A DNA stretch of 64,000 nt, taken from assembly GCA_910576385.1 (NCBI GenBank), contig CAJTIR010000021.1:1-64000 (forward strand). The letters run 5' to 3'. Positions 35,383-44,665 of the stretch are shown piece by piece. Position 1 is the first letter of the stretch. Every line of letters begins with the position of its first letter. Source of the DNA: Lachnospiraceae bacterium (GTDB lineage: Bacteria; Bacillota; Clostridia; Lachnospirales; Lachnospiraceae). Position numbers and translations under genes: made by a program. The notes beneath the pieces are model-generated. The model was not told the origin of the DNA, ran no database searches, and was given only the letters and a program-made list of their open reading frames with translations.

Positions 35383-36393
35383 ATGGAACATTTATTGATA
35401 CCAGAAAATTATCACTCAGAACTAGATCTGCATGATACACAGATCGCCATCAAGACAGTCAAAGATTTCTTTCAAAATTTGCTGTCAGAACGCCTGCATT
35501 TGCGGCGTGTATCTGCGCCTTTGTTTGTTGACCCTGATTCTGGACTCAACGACAATCTAAACGGTGTGGAACGCCCTGTAACCTTTGGCATTAAAGAACA
35601 AAATGAAAAACAGGCGGAGATTGTACATTCTCTTGCCAAATGGAAACGCTATGCCCTCAAAAAATATGGATTTTCTCTGGGGGAAGGACTTTATACAGAT
35701 ATGAACGCCATCCGCCGCGATGAAGATACTGACAATATCCACTCAATTTTTGTAGACCAATGGGATTGGGAAAAAATTATTGCCAGGGACGACCGCAATC
35801 TGGAGTTCCTCAAAGAAACAGTAAAAATCGTCTACAAGGTCTTGCGCAAAACGGAAAAATACATGGCTATCCGTTATGATTACATAGAAGAAATTCTGCC
35901 GCACGACATCTTCTTTATCACCACTGGGGAATTAGAGCAAATGTACCCGACATCCACGCCTAAGGAACGGGAATATCTGATTGCCAAAAAAAAAGGCGCT
36001 GTGTGCATCATGCAGATTGGGGATAAACTTGCCTCTGGCGAGCCTCACGACGGCCGGGCCCCAGACTATGACGACTGGGCCTTAAATGCTGATATTGTGG
36101 TTTATTATCCAGTACTGGACATTGCCTTAGAACTTTCCTCGATGGGCATTCGCGTGGACGAGAGTTCACTGCTGTCTCAGCTTGAGAAGGCAGGCTGCCC
36201 AGAGCGCGCTGCACTTCCTTTCCAGAAATCTATTTTGGATAAAGAACTTCCCCTGACAATCGGCGGTGGTATTGGGCAATCCCGAATCTGTATGTTTTTC
36301 CTGCGCAAAGCACATATTGGAGAAGTCCAGTCTTCCCTCTGGAAAGATGAGATTGTGGCAGAAGCGCAAAAACATGGAATTTTGTTATTATAA
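35383..36393 (+). CDS. asnA: Aspartate-ammonia ligase
   Basis: A 336-aa class-II aminoacyl-tRNA-synthetase-fold enzyme that makes asparagine from aspartate, ammonia and ATP. Diagnostic segments are the start region MEHLLIPENYHSELDLHDTQ, RLHLRRVSAPLFVDPDSGLNDNLNG, GEGLYTDMNAIRRDED and the C-terminal LPLTIGGGIGQSRICMFFLRK (class II motif 3). Length is typical. The gene has its own promoter and an AAGGAG Shine-Dalgarno, and is followed within 10 bases by the remnant Uma2 gene. Confidence 0.97.
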   Translation: MEHLLIPENYHSELDLHDTQIAIKTVKDFFQNLLSERLHLRRVSAPLFVDPDSGLNDNLNGVERPVTFGIKEQNEKQAEIVHSLAKWKRYALKKYGFSLGEGLYTDMNAIRRDEDTDNIHSIFVDQWDWEKIIARDDRNLEFLKETVKIVYKVLRKTEKYMAIRYDYIEEILPHDIFFITTGELEQMYPTSTPKEREYLIAKKKGAVCIMQIGDKLASGEPHDGRAPDYDDWALNADIVVYYPVLDIALELSSMGIRVDESSLLSQLEKAGCPERAALPFQKSILDKELPLTIGGGIGQSRICMFFLRKAHIGEVQSSLWKDEIVAEAQKHGILLL

Positions 36394-36401
36394 TAAATGA
36401 A

Positions 36402-36913
36402 TTGTCTGCCTGTACTGAAAAGGGTGAAAGAAAAGAGAAGAAAGGACAAAAATGCAAACACACATCTTTCCCCCTCTGTGTTTGCACCAAGCCACAAGAA
36501 AAAACTTATACGATCGAAGATATCTATGCTCTGCCAAACAGTCAAAGAGCTGAGTTGATTGCTGGACAGATTTATCTGATGGCTCCCTCTGCAAGAATTC
36601 ATCAAATTATGTTGAACCAGACCTTAGCATTATCTGTGACAAGAATAAACTAAATGATCAGGGCTGTAAAGGCGCACCAGATTTTATCATTGAGATTGTA
36701 TCTCCCTCCAGCCGCAAGATGGATTACGCTACTAAAAACACCTTATACTCAAATGCTGGCGTGCGGGAATACTGGATTATAGATCCTCAGAAAGAACGTA
36801 CCACAGTATATTATTATGAGGAAGATGCCGCTCCCACAATAATTTCTTTCTGTCAGAAATTATCTGTAGGAATTTATAAGGACTTACAAATCTGTATTTC
36901 AGAATTATTGTAA
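36402..36913 (+). pseudogene. Broken Uma2-family (DUF820) endonuclease-like gene
   Basis: The N-terminal part reads YTIEDIYALPNSQRAELIAG then QIYLMAPSARIHQIMLNQ, which is the Uma2 opening. The frame then shifts at about 36616. In the next frame the sequence resumes as PDLSIICDKNKLNDQGCKGA, then PDFIIEIVSPSSRKMDYATK (the PD-(D/E)xK core) and REYWIIDPQKERTTVYYYEE to the normal end. About 50 residues between the two parts are missing, so an out-of-frame internal deletion inactivated the gene. The family is common in multiple copies in cyanobacteria and gut Clostridia. Confidence 0.85.
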
Positions 36914-36916
36914 AAC

Positions 36917-36954
36917 GATTACTCCGACACTCAAATGTCGGAGTAATCTTTTAT
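36917..36954 (+). terminator. Rho-independent terminator after the Uma2 remnant
   Basis: A perfect 13-bp stem GATTACTCCGACA/TGTCGGAGTAATC with a 6-base loop is followed by TTTTATT. It closes the asnA-Uma2 transcript. Confidence 0.9.
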
Positions 36955-36987
36955 TGACGAAACAATGAAAACAAATCCTAGAAACCC

Positions 36988-37016
36988 TTGACTTTACCAT
37001 ACTAACTTGTTAGTAT
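36988..37016 (+). promoter_or_regulatory. Promoter with overlapping palindromic operator of the amino-acid ABC genes
   Basis: TTGACT (36988-36993) is followed after 17 bases by TAGTAT (37011-37016; TATAAT starts 3 bases later). The spacer and -10 are covered by the palindrome ATACTAAC-TT-GTTAGTAT (36999-37016), eight perfect pairs. A dimeric repressor bound here would block the promoter. The regulator is not in the window. Confidence 0.75.
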
Positions 37017-37082
37017 AATGACGTAGCATTTGCGCCTTCTGCGCTTTCACTATACTACCAACGAAAGGGAGATTTATTTATT

Positions 37083-37913
37083 ATGAAAAAGATAATTGTA
37101 CTTATGATGACATTAATTATGGTATTGTCTATAGCTGCCTGCGGCAGTCCCAAGGAAGAAAAAGAAACTTCCAGCAATGCCTCTTCAGACAGCAGTTCTT
37201 CTGAGGACAGCGATGTTGCCTATGTCAAAGATAAAGGAACTTTAGTAATTGGCATCACAGATTTTGCCCCAATGGATTACAAGAATGAGAATGGTCAATG
37301 GATTGGTTTTGATGCTGATATGGCCAAAGCATTTGCCAAAAGTCTTGGTGTAAAGGCAGAATTTGTGGAAATCGACTGGGACAACAAAATTATGGAATTA
37401 GACGGCAAAACCATCGACTGTGTATGGAATGGAATGACACTCACTGACGAGGTAAAAAGTTCAATGTCATGTTCCAACGCTTATTGTAACAATGCACAGA
37501 TTGTTATTGTTCCCAAAGATAAAGCTGATAAATATCAAGATACAGACAGTCTCAAAGATTTATCCTTTGCTGTGGAAGCAGGGAGCGCCGGAGAAGAACA
37601 GGTAAAATCTCTGGATCTAACATATACCGCTGTCAAAGCACAGGCGGACGCTCTGATGGAAGTTGCCGCTGGCACCTCGGATGCCGCAGTGATTGACTCT
37701 TTGATGGCTGCCGCTATGGTAGGGGAAGGCACAAGCTATGCCGATCTGACCTATACCGTCGGCCTCAACAATGAAGAATACGGTGTTGGCTTCCGTAAAG
37801 GTTCTGACTTAACCGCTGCATTAAATGATTTCTTTGCTGCAAGCGATAAAGACGGAAGCATGGCTAAAATTGCAGAGACTTACGGTGTGCAGGCTGCACT
37901 GATTAAACAGTAA
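37083..37913 (+). CDS. Amino-acid ABC transporter substrate-binding lipoprotein
   Basis: A 276-aa SBP_bac_3 protein. Signal peptide MKKIIVLMMTLIMVLSIAAC has a lipobox with the lipidated Cys at residue 20, followed by a Ser-rich linker (residues 25-45). The ligand domain starts KDKGTLVIGITDFAPMDYKN, the classic polar-amino-acid-binding opening, and has WIGFDADMAKAFAK. It is anchored outside the membrane and delivers the ligand to the downstream permease. Specificity cannot be read from sequence. AAGGGAG lies upstream of the start. Confidence 0.93.
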   Translation: MKKIIVLMMTLIMVLSIAACGSPKEEKETSSNASSDSSSSEDSDVAYVKDKGTLVIGITDFAPMDYKNENGQWIGFDADMAKAFAKSLGVKAEFVEIDWDNKIMELDGKTIDCVWNGMTLTDEVKSSMSCSNAYCNNAQIVIVPKDKADKYQDTDSLKDLSFAVEAGSAGEEQVKSLDLTYTAVKAQADALMEVAAGTSDAAVIDSLMAAAMVGEGTSYADLTYTVGLNNEEYGVGFRKGSDLTAALNDFFAASDKDGSMAKIAETYGVQAALIKQ

Positions 37914-37926
37914 TCGTATTTACAAT

Positions 37927-37962
37927 GAAAGCTCTGTGAGTGGAACAATTCAGAGAGCTTTC
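37927..37962 (+). terminator. Hairpin between binding protein and permease
   Basis: GAAAGCTCT pairs with AGAGCTTTC around an 18-base interior, followed by CTATAT. It resembles the attenuating hairpins often found after binding-protein genes, which give more binding protein than permease. There is only a weak U tract. Confidence 0.55.
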
Positions 37963-38065
37963 CTATATCGTATTAGTGTATTATACCATTCATATTAGAT
38001 GAAATCACTTGCCTAGATATAAGCGGTACAATACATTAGGTAATATTTAGGGAGCAAGAAAATTT

Positions 38066-38752
38066 ATGGAACAGATTCTGGAACAACTTCCCATTGTCCT
38101 GAAAGCTTTAAATATTGGCTTTCTACAAACGTTAAAACTTTTCTTTGTAACACTGATTGGCGCTTTTCCTCTGGGACTTGTGATTGCCTTCGGCTCCATG
38201 TCACATTTTAAGCCGCTCAGTTATTTTACAAAAATTATTGTCTGGATTATCAGGGGCACTCCCCTGATGATTCAGCTATTGATCATTTACTATTTCCCAG
38301 GGCTGGTATTACATAATCCAATCTGGGGCGGCGGAGAGACCGGCCGTTTTTTCGCTGCCTCTGTATCTTTTATTTTGAATTATGCCTGTTATTTTTCTGA
38401 GATTTACCGCGGCGGAATCCAAGGTGTTCCTGTTGGACAAGAGGAAGCCGGCTTAGTGCTTGGCATGACTAAGGGACAAATTTTCTTTAAAATCACACTG
38501 CTTCAAATGATCAAACGCATTGTCCCGCCGATGTCCAACGAAATTATTACCTTGGTAAAAGACACTTCCCTGGCCCGCATCATTGCCTTACAGGAAATTA
38601 TTTGGGCAGGGCAGGCATTTATGAAAGGCTCACAGGGAATTTCTGGCGCTATCTGGCCACTGTTCTTTACTGCGGTATATTATCTGATCTGCAACGGTAT
38701 TTTGACAGTCCTCCTTGGACGTTTCGAGCGAAAACTGGATTATTTTAAGTAA
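38066..38752 (+). CDS. Amino-acid ABC transporter permease
   Basis: A 228-aa HisM/GlnP-type permease with about five membrane helices. It carries the family motif IIRGTPLMIQLLIIYYFPG near residues 65-85, and the EAA loop EEAGLVLGMTKGQIFFKITL for docking the ATPase. It works as a homodimer with the ATPase encoded downstream. It is 152 bases from the binding-protein gene and separated from the ATPase gene by a palindromic repeat. Shine-Dalgarno AGGGAGCAAG. Confidence 0.94.
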   Translation: MEQILEQLPIVLKALNIGFLQTLKLFFVTLIGAFPLGLVIAFGSMSHFKPLSYFTKIIVWIIRGTPLMIQLLIIYYFPGLVLHNPIWGGGETGRFFAASVSFILNYACYFSEIYRGGIQGVPVGQEEAGLVLGMTKGQIFFKITLLQMIKRIVPPMSNEIITLVKDTSLARIIALQEIIWAGQAFMKGSQGISGAIWPLFFTAVYYLICNGILTVLLGRFERKLDYFK

Positions 38753-38759
38753 TAGAGGT

Positions 38760-38849
38760 AACTATTCAGAACCCCATGCCACAGACATGCCAGCAATGCT
38801 GTCATACGCCTCTAAAGAGGCTTCCATTTGTATGGAGTTCTGAATAGTT
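38760..38849. repeat. Palindromic intergenic repeat between permease and ATPase genes
   Basis: AACTATTCAGAAC (38760-38772) is complementary to GTTCTGAATAGTT (38837-38849). The 64 bases between hold a second perfect hairpin GCCTCTAAAGAGGC. It may be an inserted small palindromic element or an mRNA-processing structure inside the operon. Confidence 0.7.
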
Positions 38850-38872
38850 TTACAAATAGAGGAGGAAAAGAA

Positions 38873-39658
38873 ATGCCTATTTTAGAAGTAGAACATATCC
38901 GAAAATATTTTGGTCATACTGAGGTTCTTAAAGATATCAGTTTCTCCTTGGAACAGGGACAGGTAGTCTCTATTATTGGTTCCTCAGGAAGTGGCAAGAC
39001 TACGCTGCTGCGCTGTCTAAATTTTCTGGAACGTCCTGACAAAGGGGTAATCCGTGTCAATGGAGAAACCTTATTTGACGCAGATAATCTCACGACTCAG
39101 CAAGAATCTGAGATTCGCAAAAAAAGGCTGCATTTTGGTCTGGTGTTTCAGTCCTTCAACTTGTTTCCACAATATACAGCCCTGGAAAATGTGATGCTGG
39201 CCAAAGAACTGCTGGCCAAGGAACAACCTGACTATAAGGCCAACCGCAAGAAAATCCATACAGACATTCAGGAATTGGCAGAAACTCTCTTAAAACAAAT
39301 GGGACTTAGTGACCGCATGGCAAACTACCCTCATCAATTATCTGGCGGACAATGCCAGCGTGTGGCGATTGCGCGTGCACTTGCCTTACAGCCTGATATC
39401 CTCTGTTTTGATGAGCCAACCTCTGCACTGGATCCAGAATTGACGGGAGAAGTGCTCAAGGTAATGAAAGAGCTTGCTGAACAGAATACCACAATGGTCA
39501 TTGTCACCCATGAAATGGCATTTGCCAGAGATGTGGCCAATCATGTCATTTTTATGGATGATGGACATATCTTAGAACAGGGAGATCCTCATCAAGTATT
39601 TGAGCACCCAAAAGAAGAACGAACCCGACAGTTCTTGGCGCGGTTTACGCAGAGTTAA
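38873..39658 (+). CDS. Amino-acid ABC transporter ATPase
   Basis: A 261-aa GlnQ/HisP-type ATPase. Walker [11 protein letters not shown]-loop [13 protein letters not shown], signature [15 protein letters not shown], Walker [15 protein letters not shown] and switch His VIVTHEMAF are all intact. Start ATG 38873 has GGAGG upstream; the longer open frame reads through the intergenic palindrome. It completes a three-gene polar amino-acid importer with the binding protein and permease. Confidence 0.95.
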   Translation: MPILEVEHIRKYFGHTEVLKDISFSLEQGQVVSIIGSSGSGKTTLLRCLNFLERPDKGVIRVNGETLFDADNLTTQQESEIRKKRLHFGLVFQSFNLFPQYTALENVMLAKELLAKEQPDYKANRKKIHTDIQELAETLLKQMGLSDRMANYPHQLSGGQCQRVAIARALALQPDILCFDEPTSALDPELTGEVLKVMKELAEQNTTMVIVTHEMAFARDVANHVIFMDDGHILEQGDPHQVFEHPKEERTRQFLARFTQS

Positions 39659-39754
39659 GAAAAGGAACAGTTGATGCAAATATAAATTGGCTAAATGCAC
39701 TTAGTTGCGTTATGTAATGTATTATAAAGTGGACACAGAAAATTCACAAAATTA

Positions 39755-39796
39755 TTAGCACTCACTCTTGATTAGTGCTGATTTTAGTATTATAAC
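39755..39796 (+). promoter_or_regulatory. CIRCE-like HrcA operator and promoter of the lost Hsp20 gene
   Basis: TTAGCACTC (39755-39763), nine bases, then TAGTGCTGA (39773-39781) match CIRCE (TTAGCACTC-N9-GAGTGCTAA) with two mismatches. TTGATT (39768-39773) and TATAAC (39791-39796), 17 bases apart, form an overlapping promoter. It points into the Hsp20 remnant. Confidence 0.7.
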
Positions 39797-39805
39797 ATAC
39801 TTAGA

Positions 39806-40015
39806 ACTGAAGAGAAAGAAAAGCAGACAGGGAAGTTCGTTCGTAGGGAGCGCTATGCAGGCGGCATGAACAGGTCTTTCTATATTGGAGAGGATGTAAA
39901 ACAGGAAGATATCCATGCGAAATATGAGAACGGGGTATTGAGACTGAGCATACCGAAGACAGAACAGAAAAAACCAGAAATTGAAGAGAAAAAATATATT
40001 GCCATAGAAGGATAA
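39806..40015 (+). pseudogene. 3' remnant of a small heat-shock protein (Hsp20) gene
   Basis: The frame from 39806 encodes 69 residues of an alpha-crystallin domain end: KFVRRERYAGGMNRSFYIGE, DVKQEDIHAKYENGVLRLSI and the tail KKPEIEEKKYIAIEG before TAA. These correspond to the last half of clostridial Hsp18-type proteins. There is no start codon or Shine-Dalgarno, and the first half is absent; the CIRCE/promoter abuts directly. A deletion of roughly 230 bases joining the 5' control region to the 3' coding half explains this. Confidence 0.85.
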
Positions 40016-40075
40016 TGGTTCTTTTTGGCAGAAAATGATAAAAGCGGAATATATAAATGATTATACATGAAAAAA

Positions 40076-40115
40076 GGATTTGGAGCATCTTTTTTAAGGA
40101 AGGTGCTCCAAATCC
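40076..40115. terminator. Bidirectional terminator between Hsp20 remnant and Wadjet operon
   Basis: A 12-bp perfect stem (GGATTTGGAGCA/TGCTCCAAATCC) has CTTTTT after it on the plus strand and TTTTTT after it on the minus strand, so it can stop both converging transcripts. Confidence 0.88.
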
Positions 40116-40137
40116 CTTTTTCGCATCCGCTAAACCA

Positions 40138-43100
40138 TCAAAAAACCAATTCCTGCTGTTCCACCACTTCAATCTGAGAGACCACCATAGTTTCCGGCTC
40201 ATTTCCCCGCAAATGTTCGGCTTTTAAATACTGTGTCCCCTGCCGAAGACTGGCGGCAATCAGATTTAATACATAGATATTGTCAAATCGGCTGTAGATA
40301 GATTCCCCTCCCAGCCCTGTAAGGCAGATTAATTGTGTATTGGTCTTTTTTGCCATCTCCATCAAGGGTTTCAGCAAATGTGCCGCATTGGTCTGCGCAA
40401 AAGGATTATCCATCAAAAGAACTTTCCCCTCATTTTTATCAGCAAAGATATCAGATTCATCTCTGCGCATAAAATGCAATAGACTTGAAAGTACCACAAA
40501 TGCTGAGAGAAACCCTTCCCCGCCAGAGTTTTTGGCAACCTCTGTCCAGGTAATCGGATATTCCCGCTGCTCCTCGATTTTATAGAGCCTGATCTGCACA
40601 TTTCCAATTCCTATCACAGTATCATATAGATTTCTGGTGGTCATCTGTGTGCCAAAATATTCCTGAGCATTCTCATTGCGCTCAAAAATCTCAATCCCCT
40701 TTTTCCTTAACTCATCCACAAATTCCTGCAGCCGAAGCTGATAGATACCCTGATTTTCCTCCCAGGAAGGAATCTGGATTTTCAACATTTTTACAGGGTG
40801 TTCCCGAATAGAGATCGTAGAATTATGATCAATTCTGCCCAAATTTTGATGAACCTCCGACAAATAATCCTCCATCAGCTCCACAATCTTATTCTTCTCC
40901 TTCTCCACCACAGAGATATCTACCTCCAGCTTCTCTATCAGGCTCTGATAAGACTGAATCGTGGTATCTAACTGACGCTGCACTTGCTCTGCATCCCTGG
41001 ACAATTTAAGCATTGCCTCCAGGGGTTTTTGATAGTACTCCTCCTGAAAGCTTTCTATCCGTATGATCTGATTTAATATCTGAACAAGATGTTCTCTGGC
41101 CTTACTCCTGTCACTGCGCCAGCCGTTATAGTCCCGTAGCAAAATCCCCTTAAAATTACGAAGCGCCTGCGTATCCATAGCGGAGAAATCTTCTTCCCAT
41201 TCCACTTTCTTGCACACCTTGAAATCACTGTATTCTGCAAGTGCTGTCAAAGTCTCATCATAGTTGTGCAGGCGCTCCTGCAGCAATTCCCCATCTCTTT
41301 GCAGCTCTTTGCGCTGAAATAGCAGTTGATTCTTTCGTGATTCAAAATCTTCTCTGCGAATTTCCTCCTTGGGCAGAGGCGTGTCTTTCTGGCACTCAGC
41401 CGCCATTCTTTTCATCCTCTCCTGCATCTGCTGATTGAAAAGAGCAACCTGCTTATCCTCCTGATTCCATAAACTTTCCTTTAATTTGATCTTCATACGG
41501 CGATCCTCTAAATGGATCTCCAAATCTGTCTCTTCCCTACGGCTATAATTGACATCCTTCCAGTTCTTTACTGCAAGGCGAAATTTTTTTGCCAAATGCG
41601 AAAGCTCTTCTTTTGCCTGCTGATGTCTCCTGCTGCTTCGCTGTCTTTGGTTCTCCAATTCCTGCAGCTCCTGAGATACTGTGGCTGTCACTGCCGCATA
41701 TCTGGCCTCCAATTCGGAACTATTTTCCAATAGAGACGATATGGTATGCTGATCTGGCATATCTTTTGTCTGTTCCATCTTCTGATCTGACCGATCTTCT
41801 GATTTTGGGCCTGATATCATCGACAATATTGAGAGAATTTCCTGCTCTGGCACCTGCTGATATTCCTGATAAATGCCAAGCCGCTCCTGCTGCTGCTCCC
41901 GCTCACGCTCCAAATCAGCCTGCCGATTCAGAAGGCTCTGCAGTTGTTCCTGACATTTCTCTGCCTTTAGGCGGCATACCTTCTGCTGATTGTCCAAATG
42001 TATTTCTTCCTGTCTGCATTTTTCTAACCTGCGGTGATTTTCCTGAAAATCCTCAAAGGCAGCGCACAATTCTTTAAAATCCGCCTCCTTGCGCTGTAAA
42101 TACTCCACCTGGCGTTCTGCATTGCGGCCTTCTTTCTCCAAAGACTGCATCTGTTCCTCATTTTCAGATAGCTGCTGGGAGATGGAACGCATTTCCTGGT
42201 CCAATGTTTTTCCCTTCTGCTCCAATGTTCGGATTTGCTCTGCATTGTCCTGATAATTTTTCTGACATACTTTTTGGTTTTTCACCTGCTCCTTCCAGGC
42301 AAAATATTCTCCATATTCATTCTTGCGGATGGATATCATTTCCTGCTTTTTCTCAATCTGGAGAAGCTTCATATCCACAAGTTGCTGCAATTTTTCTTCA
42401 TCGAGCAGATTTTCATTAAACAACAGATAAAAGCTAAGTCTGGGAAAGCGAAGCAGATTTCCTTCTTTGTCGGCGATATTCTGCTCCAAATCCTGGCGCA
42501 GAATAATCGGAATTGGAAATGCAGTGGGAAGACCGCCCTCAAAAAGAGACAGCTTCTTCATCTCCTTTTCTGACAAAATCAGTGCATAGGGCAAAAAAGG
42601 ATTCTGCTCTGTCAGCTTCTGATTCTTTTCCTTAGAATATCCATTCTTTTTAAGCCATTCCATACCATAAACCAGATGAATTCCCTGCGCTTCCAACTCA
42701 GCTTCCAGCTCCGGCGGCAGCTCTAATACCCGACCCTCGGTTAATCTCTGATACTCCTTTTGCAGTTCGTTTTCTTCTTTTTCCAAATTGCGGCGCATAC
42801 GCTCAATCTCTGTCAATTTTAAATCCGTCGTATGAAATATTTTTTCCTCTTGAAAAAGCGCGTCTTCCCCAAGCCCCAGATATTTAAGAATCGCCCTGCG
42901 CTTTGACAACTCCCGATCGTAATTCTCCCGTAATTCTTGCTCTTGCTCCATCTTTGCCATTGTACGGGTTTTCTCTTCTTTTCGATCTGCAAGGCTGTGC
43001 TCAAGACTAAGCTTTTTGTTTTTTGCCTGTTCCATCTCTCGTCCCGCTGCCGATTTCTTCCTGGCTGCCTCCTCCTGAGACTTGCGGCAGACTTCTCCGA

Positions 43101-44643
43101 AAATTTCCAGGGTTCCCGGCTCATATTCTCCAAGAATATTTCGGGTAAACGTCTCCTGATAACGGCCACAAAAGCGCTCTTCCTGCTTGTCATATTCTGC
43201 CATTTTGCTTTTCAGCTCTCCGATATCCTGCGCATTTTTTCGCAAAGATTCCTCCAGTTCTGTAAGCAATTCCCTCTCCTGCTGCAATTGTTCTGTGTTT
43301 TTTTGAAATTGCTCCTGATTCGCCGTCAGCTTTGCCTCTGTCCCCTCCAAAGACTTTTGATAATAGGTGCGCAGCAAATAGCCCAGACAATTGCGCTCTG
43401 GCTGCAAATCTTCCTTGCGCTCTCTGGCCACAGCAAGACGCTGGCAAGCCTGCTCCCATTCTGCCCGCTCCTCATTTACAACCTCCTGCTGCTTGGCACA
43501 GGCAAGTATATGCAGCTTCTGTGTCATCTTCTCTTCTTCTCGTTCCAGATCTTCTTTCTCCATCCCTATCATCTCACGATTACTGGCATGAAACTTTTTT
43601 TGCTCTTCCAGACCATAATATTCCTCTGACAATTTCTCATATTCCAAATGAGAAATCTCCTCCTGAATCTCTTCTGTCCGCCTCAAAATTTCCTGACTTT
43701 CCTGCGCCGTGCTCTGATGCAGCTCTTCTAAATCACTGCGAAAACAGGCAATCTTATTCTCCTGTTCCTTTACTCTGATTTCACATTCCAGGCAGCGTTG
43801 ATTTTTCTCTCTGATCTGAACAGCCTCCTGCTGAAATAAGCGGATGGCATCCCTTCTTTTAATCTTAGACTGATTATCTTTATACAGGCCGACATATTTC
43901 TCCAAAATTATCTGAAATTCCTTGATCTTATTTTTATCCCGATTCAATTTATTCTCTACTGCATCCAAAAACCATTTTTCCACCAGTCCCTTTTCATCGC
44001 GGCAATCCGAAAACAATTCCGACAGACCAGATTCCTTGAGATTTACCTTCTTGATAATTCCTTCCCATTCCTTGTAATTGATCTGGTATTCCATCAATTT
44101 ATCAAAATACTGTCTGGACTGCGCTCCATTTCCCATATCATAATAAAAAAATTTTATGCCAGGTTCCTTTTTAAAGATCTCAAACATCTGACGGCATGAA
44201 GTAAAATTTTTCAGTACGATCTCCCTCTTTCCCTTTTCCACCACTGGAAGATGATAAATATCCTGCTGACAGGAAGCCTGATATTCACTGATAAAATTCA
44301 CTATCTCCAGATTCTCTGTGCTGTTCTCCTCGCTCTCTGGTGCCCTGCGCACCATCATTCCAGTGAGCACATATCCGGCTCCCTGATCTAGTACCCATTC
44401 TGTGAGAATAAAAGAAGGCTTATTAGTGGTAAAATAGCTCTCAAACGGACGGTCCTTGGCATCTCGGTAACGTTTATGCACAAACGGAGCGGTCATCATC
44501 TGCACCAGCACAGATTTGCCGCCGCCATTTCGCAAAGAGAGCAGAGTGCTCTCCCCATTAAAATGAAAAATCTCATCACTGATACGGATTGCATTGTTGT
44601 TATAATTGATATTGATCAGCCTTACGGCATTGATTTTACTCAT
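40138..44643 (-). CDS. jetC: Wadjet JetC, MukB/SMC-like ATPase
   Basis: A 1501-aa SMC-like ATPase. Walker A is at residues 38-44 (RNGGGKS, the condensin-like Jet/Muk form), followed by about 1150 residues of coiled coil with a central hinge, then the signature NSGGEGFLSAFVVLSSLLHF and Walker B KVLLMDNPFAQTNAAHLLKP. JetC dimerises and, with JetA and JetB, extrudes DNA loops so that JetD cleaves small circular plasmids. Start ATG 44643 has GGGAGGG upstream. It is the last gene of the D-A-B-C operon and ends at a strong terminator. All catalytic motifs are intact. Confidence 0.93.
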   Translation of the reverse strand: MSKINAVRLININYNNNAIRISDEIFHFNGESTLLSLRNGGGKSVLVQMMTAPFVHKRYRDAKDRPFESYFTTNKPSFILTEWVLDQGAGYVLTGMMVRRAPESEENSTENLEIVNFISEYQASCQQDIYHLPVVEKGKREIVLKNFTSCRQMFEIFKKEPGIKFFYYDMGNGAQSRQYFDKLMEYQINYKEWEGIIKKVNLKESGLSELFSDCRDEKGLVEKWFLDAVENKLNRDKNKIKEFQIILEKYVGLYKDNQSKIKRRDAIRLFQQEAVQIREKNQRCLECEIRVKEQENKIACFRSDLEELHQSTAQESQEILRRTEEIQEEISHLEYEKLSEEYYGLEEQKKFHASNREMIGMEKEDLEREEEKMTQKLHILACAKQQEVVNEERAEWEQACQRLAVARERKEDLQPERNCLGYLLRTYYQKSLEGTEAKLTANQEQFQKNTEQLQQERELLTELEESLRKNAQDIGELKSKMAEYDKQEERFCGRYQETFTRNILGEYEPGTLEIFGEVCRKSQEEAARKKSAAGREMEQAKNKKLSLEHSLADRKEEKTRTMAKMEQEQELRENYDRELSKRRAILKYLGLGEDALFQEEKIFHTTDLKLTEIERMRRNLEKEENELQKEYQRLTEGRVLELPPELEAELEAQGIHLVYGMEWLKKNGYSKEKNQKLTEQNPFLPYALILSEKEMKKLSLFEGGLPTAFPIPIILRQDLEQNIADKEGNLLRFPRLSFYLLFNENLLDEEKLQQLVDMKLLQIEKKQEMISIRKNEYGEYFAWKEQVKNQKVCQKNYQDNAEQIRTLEQKGKTLDQEMRSISQQLSENEEQMQSLEKEGRNAERQVEYLQRKEADFKELCAAFEDFQENHRRLEKCRQEEIHLDNQQKVCRLKAEKCQEQLQSLLNRQADLEREREQQQERLGIYQEYQQVPEQEILSILSMISGPKSEDRSDQKMEQTKDMPDQHTISSLLENSSELEARYAAVTATVSQELQELENQRQRSSRRHQQAKEELSHLAKKFRLAVKNWKDVNYSRREETDLEIHLEDRRMKIKLKESLWNQEDKQVALFNQQMQERMKRMAAECQKDTPLPKEEIRREDFESRKNQLLFQRKELQRDGELLQERLHNYDETLTALAEYSDFKVCKKVEWEEDFSAMDTQALRNFKGILLRDYNGWRSDRSKAREHLVQILNQIIRIESFQEEYYQKPLEAMLKLSRDAEQVQRQLDTTIQSYQSLIEKLEVDISVVEKEKNKIVELMEDYLSEVHQNLGRIDHNSTISIREHPVKMLKIQIPSWEENQGIYQLRLQEFVDELRKKGIEIFERNENAQEYFGTQMTTRNLYDTVIGIGNVQIRLYKIEEQREYPITWTEVAKNSGGEGFLSAFVVLSSLLHFMRRDESDIFADKNEGKVLLMDNPFAQTNAAHLLKPLMEMAKKTNTQLICLTGLGGESIYSRFDNIYVLNLIAASLRQGTQYLKAEHLRGNEPETMVVSQIEVVEQQELVF

Positions 44644-44665
44644 TTGTCCCTCCCACGGCACATTT

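Noticed and set aside
40138-44643. Chromosomal MukB or SMC protein
   Set aside because: The TOPRIM JetD and DUF4194 partners and the 1501-aa length identify it as Wadjet JetC.
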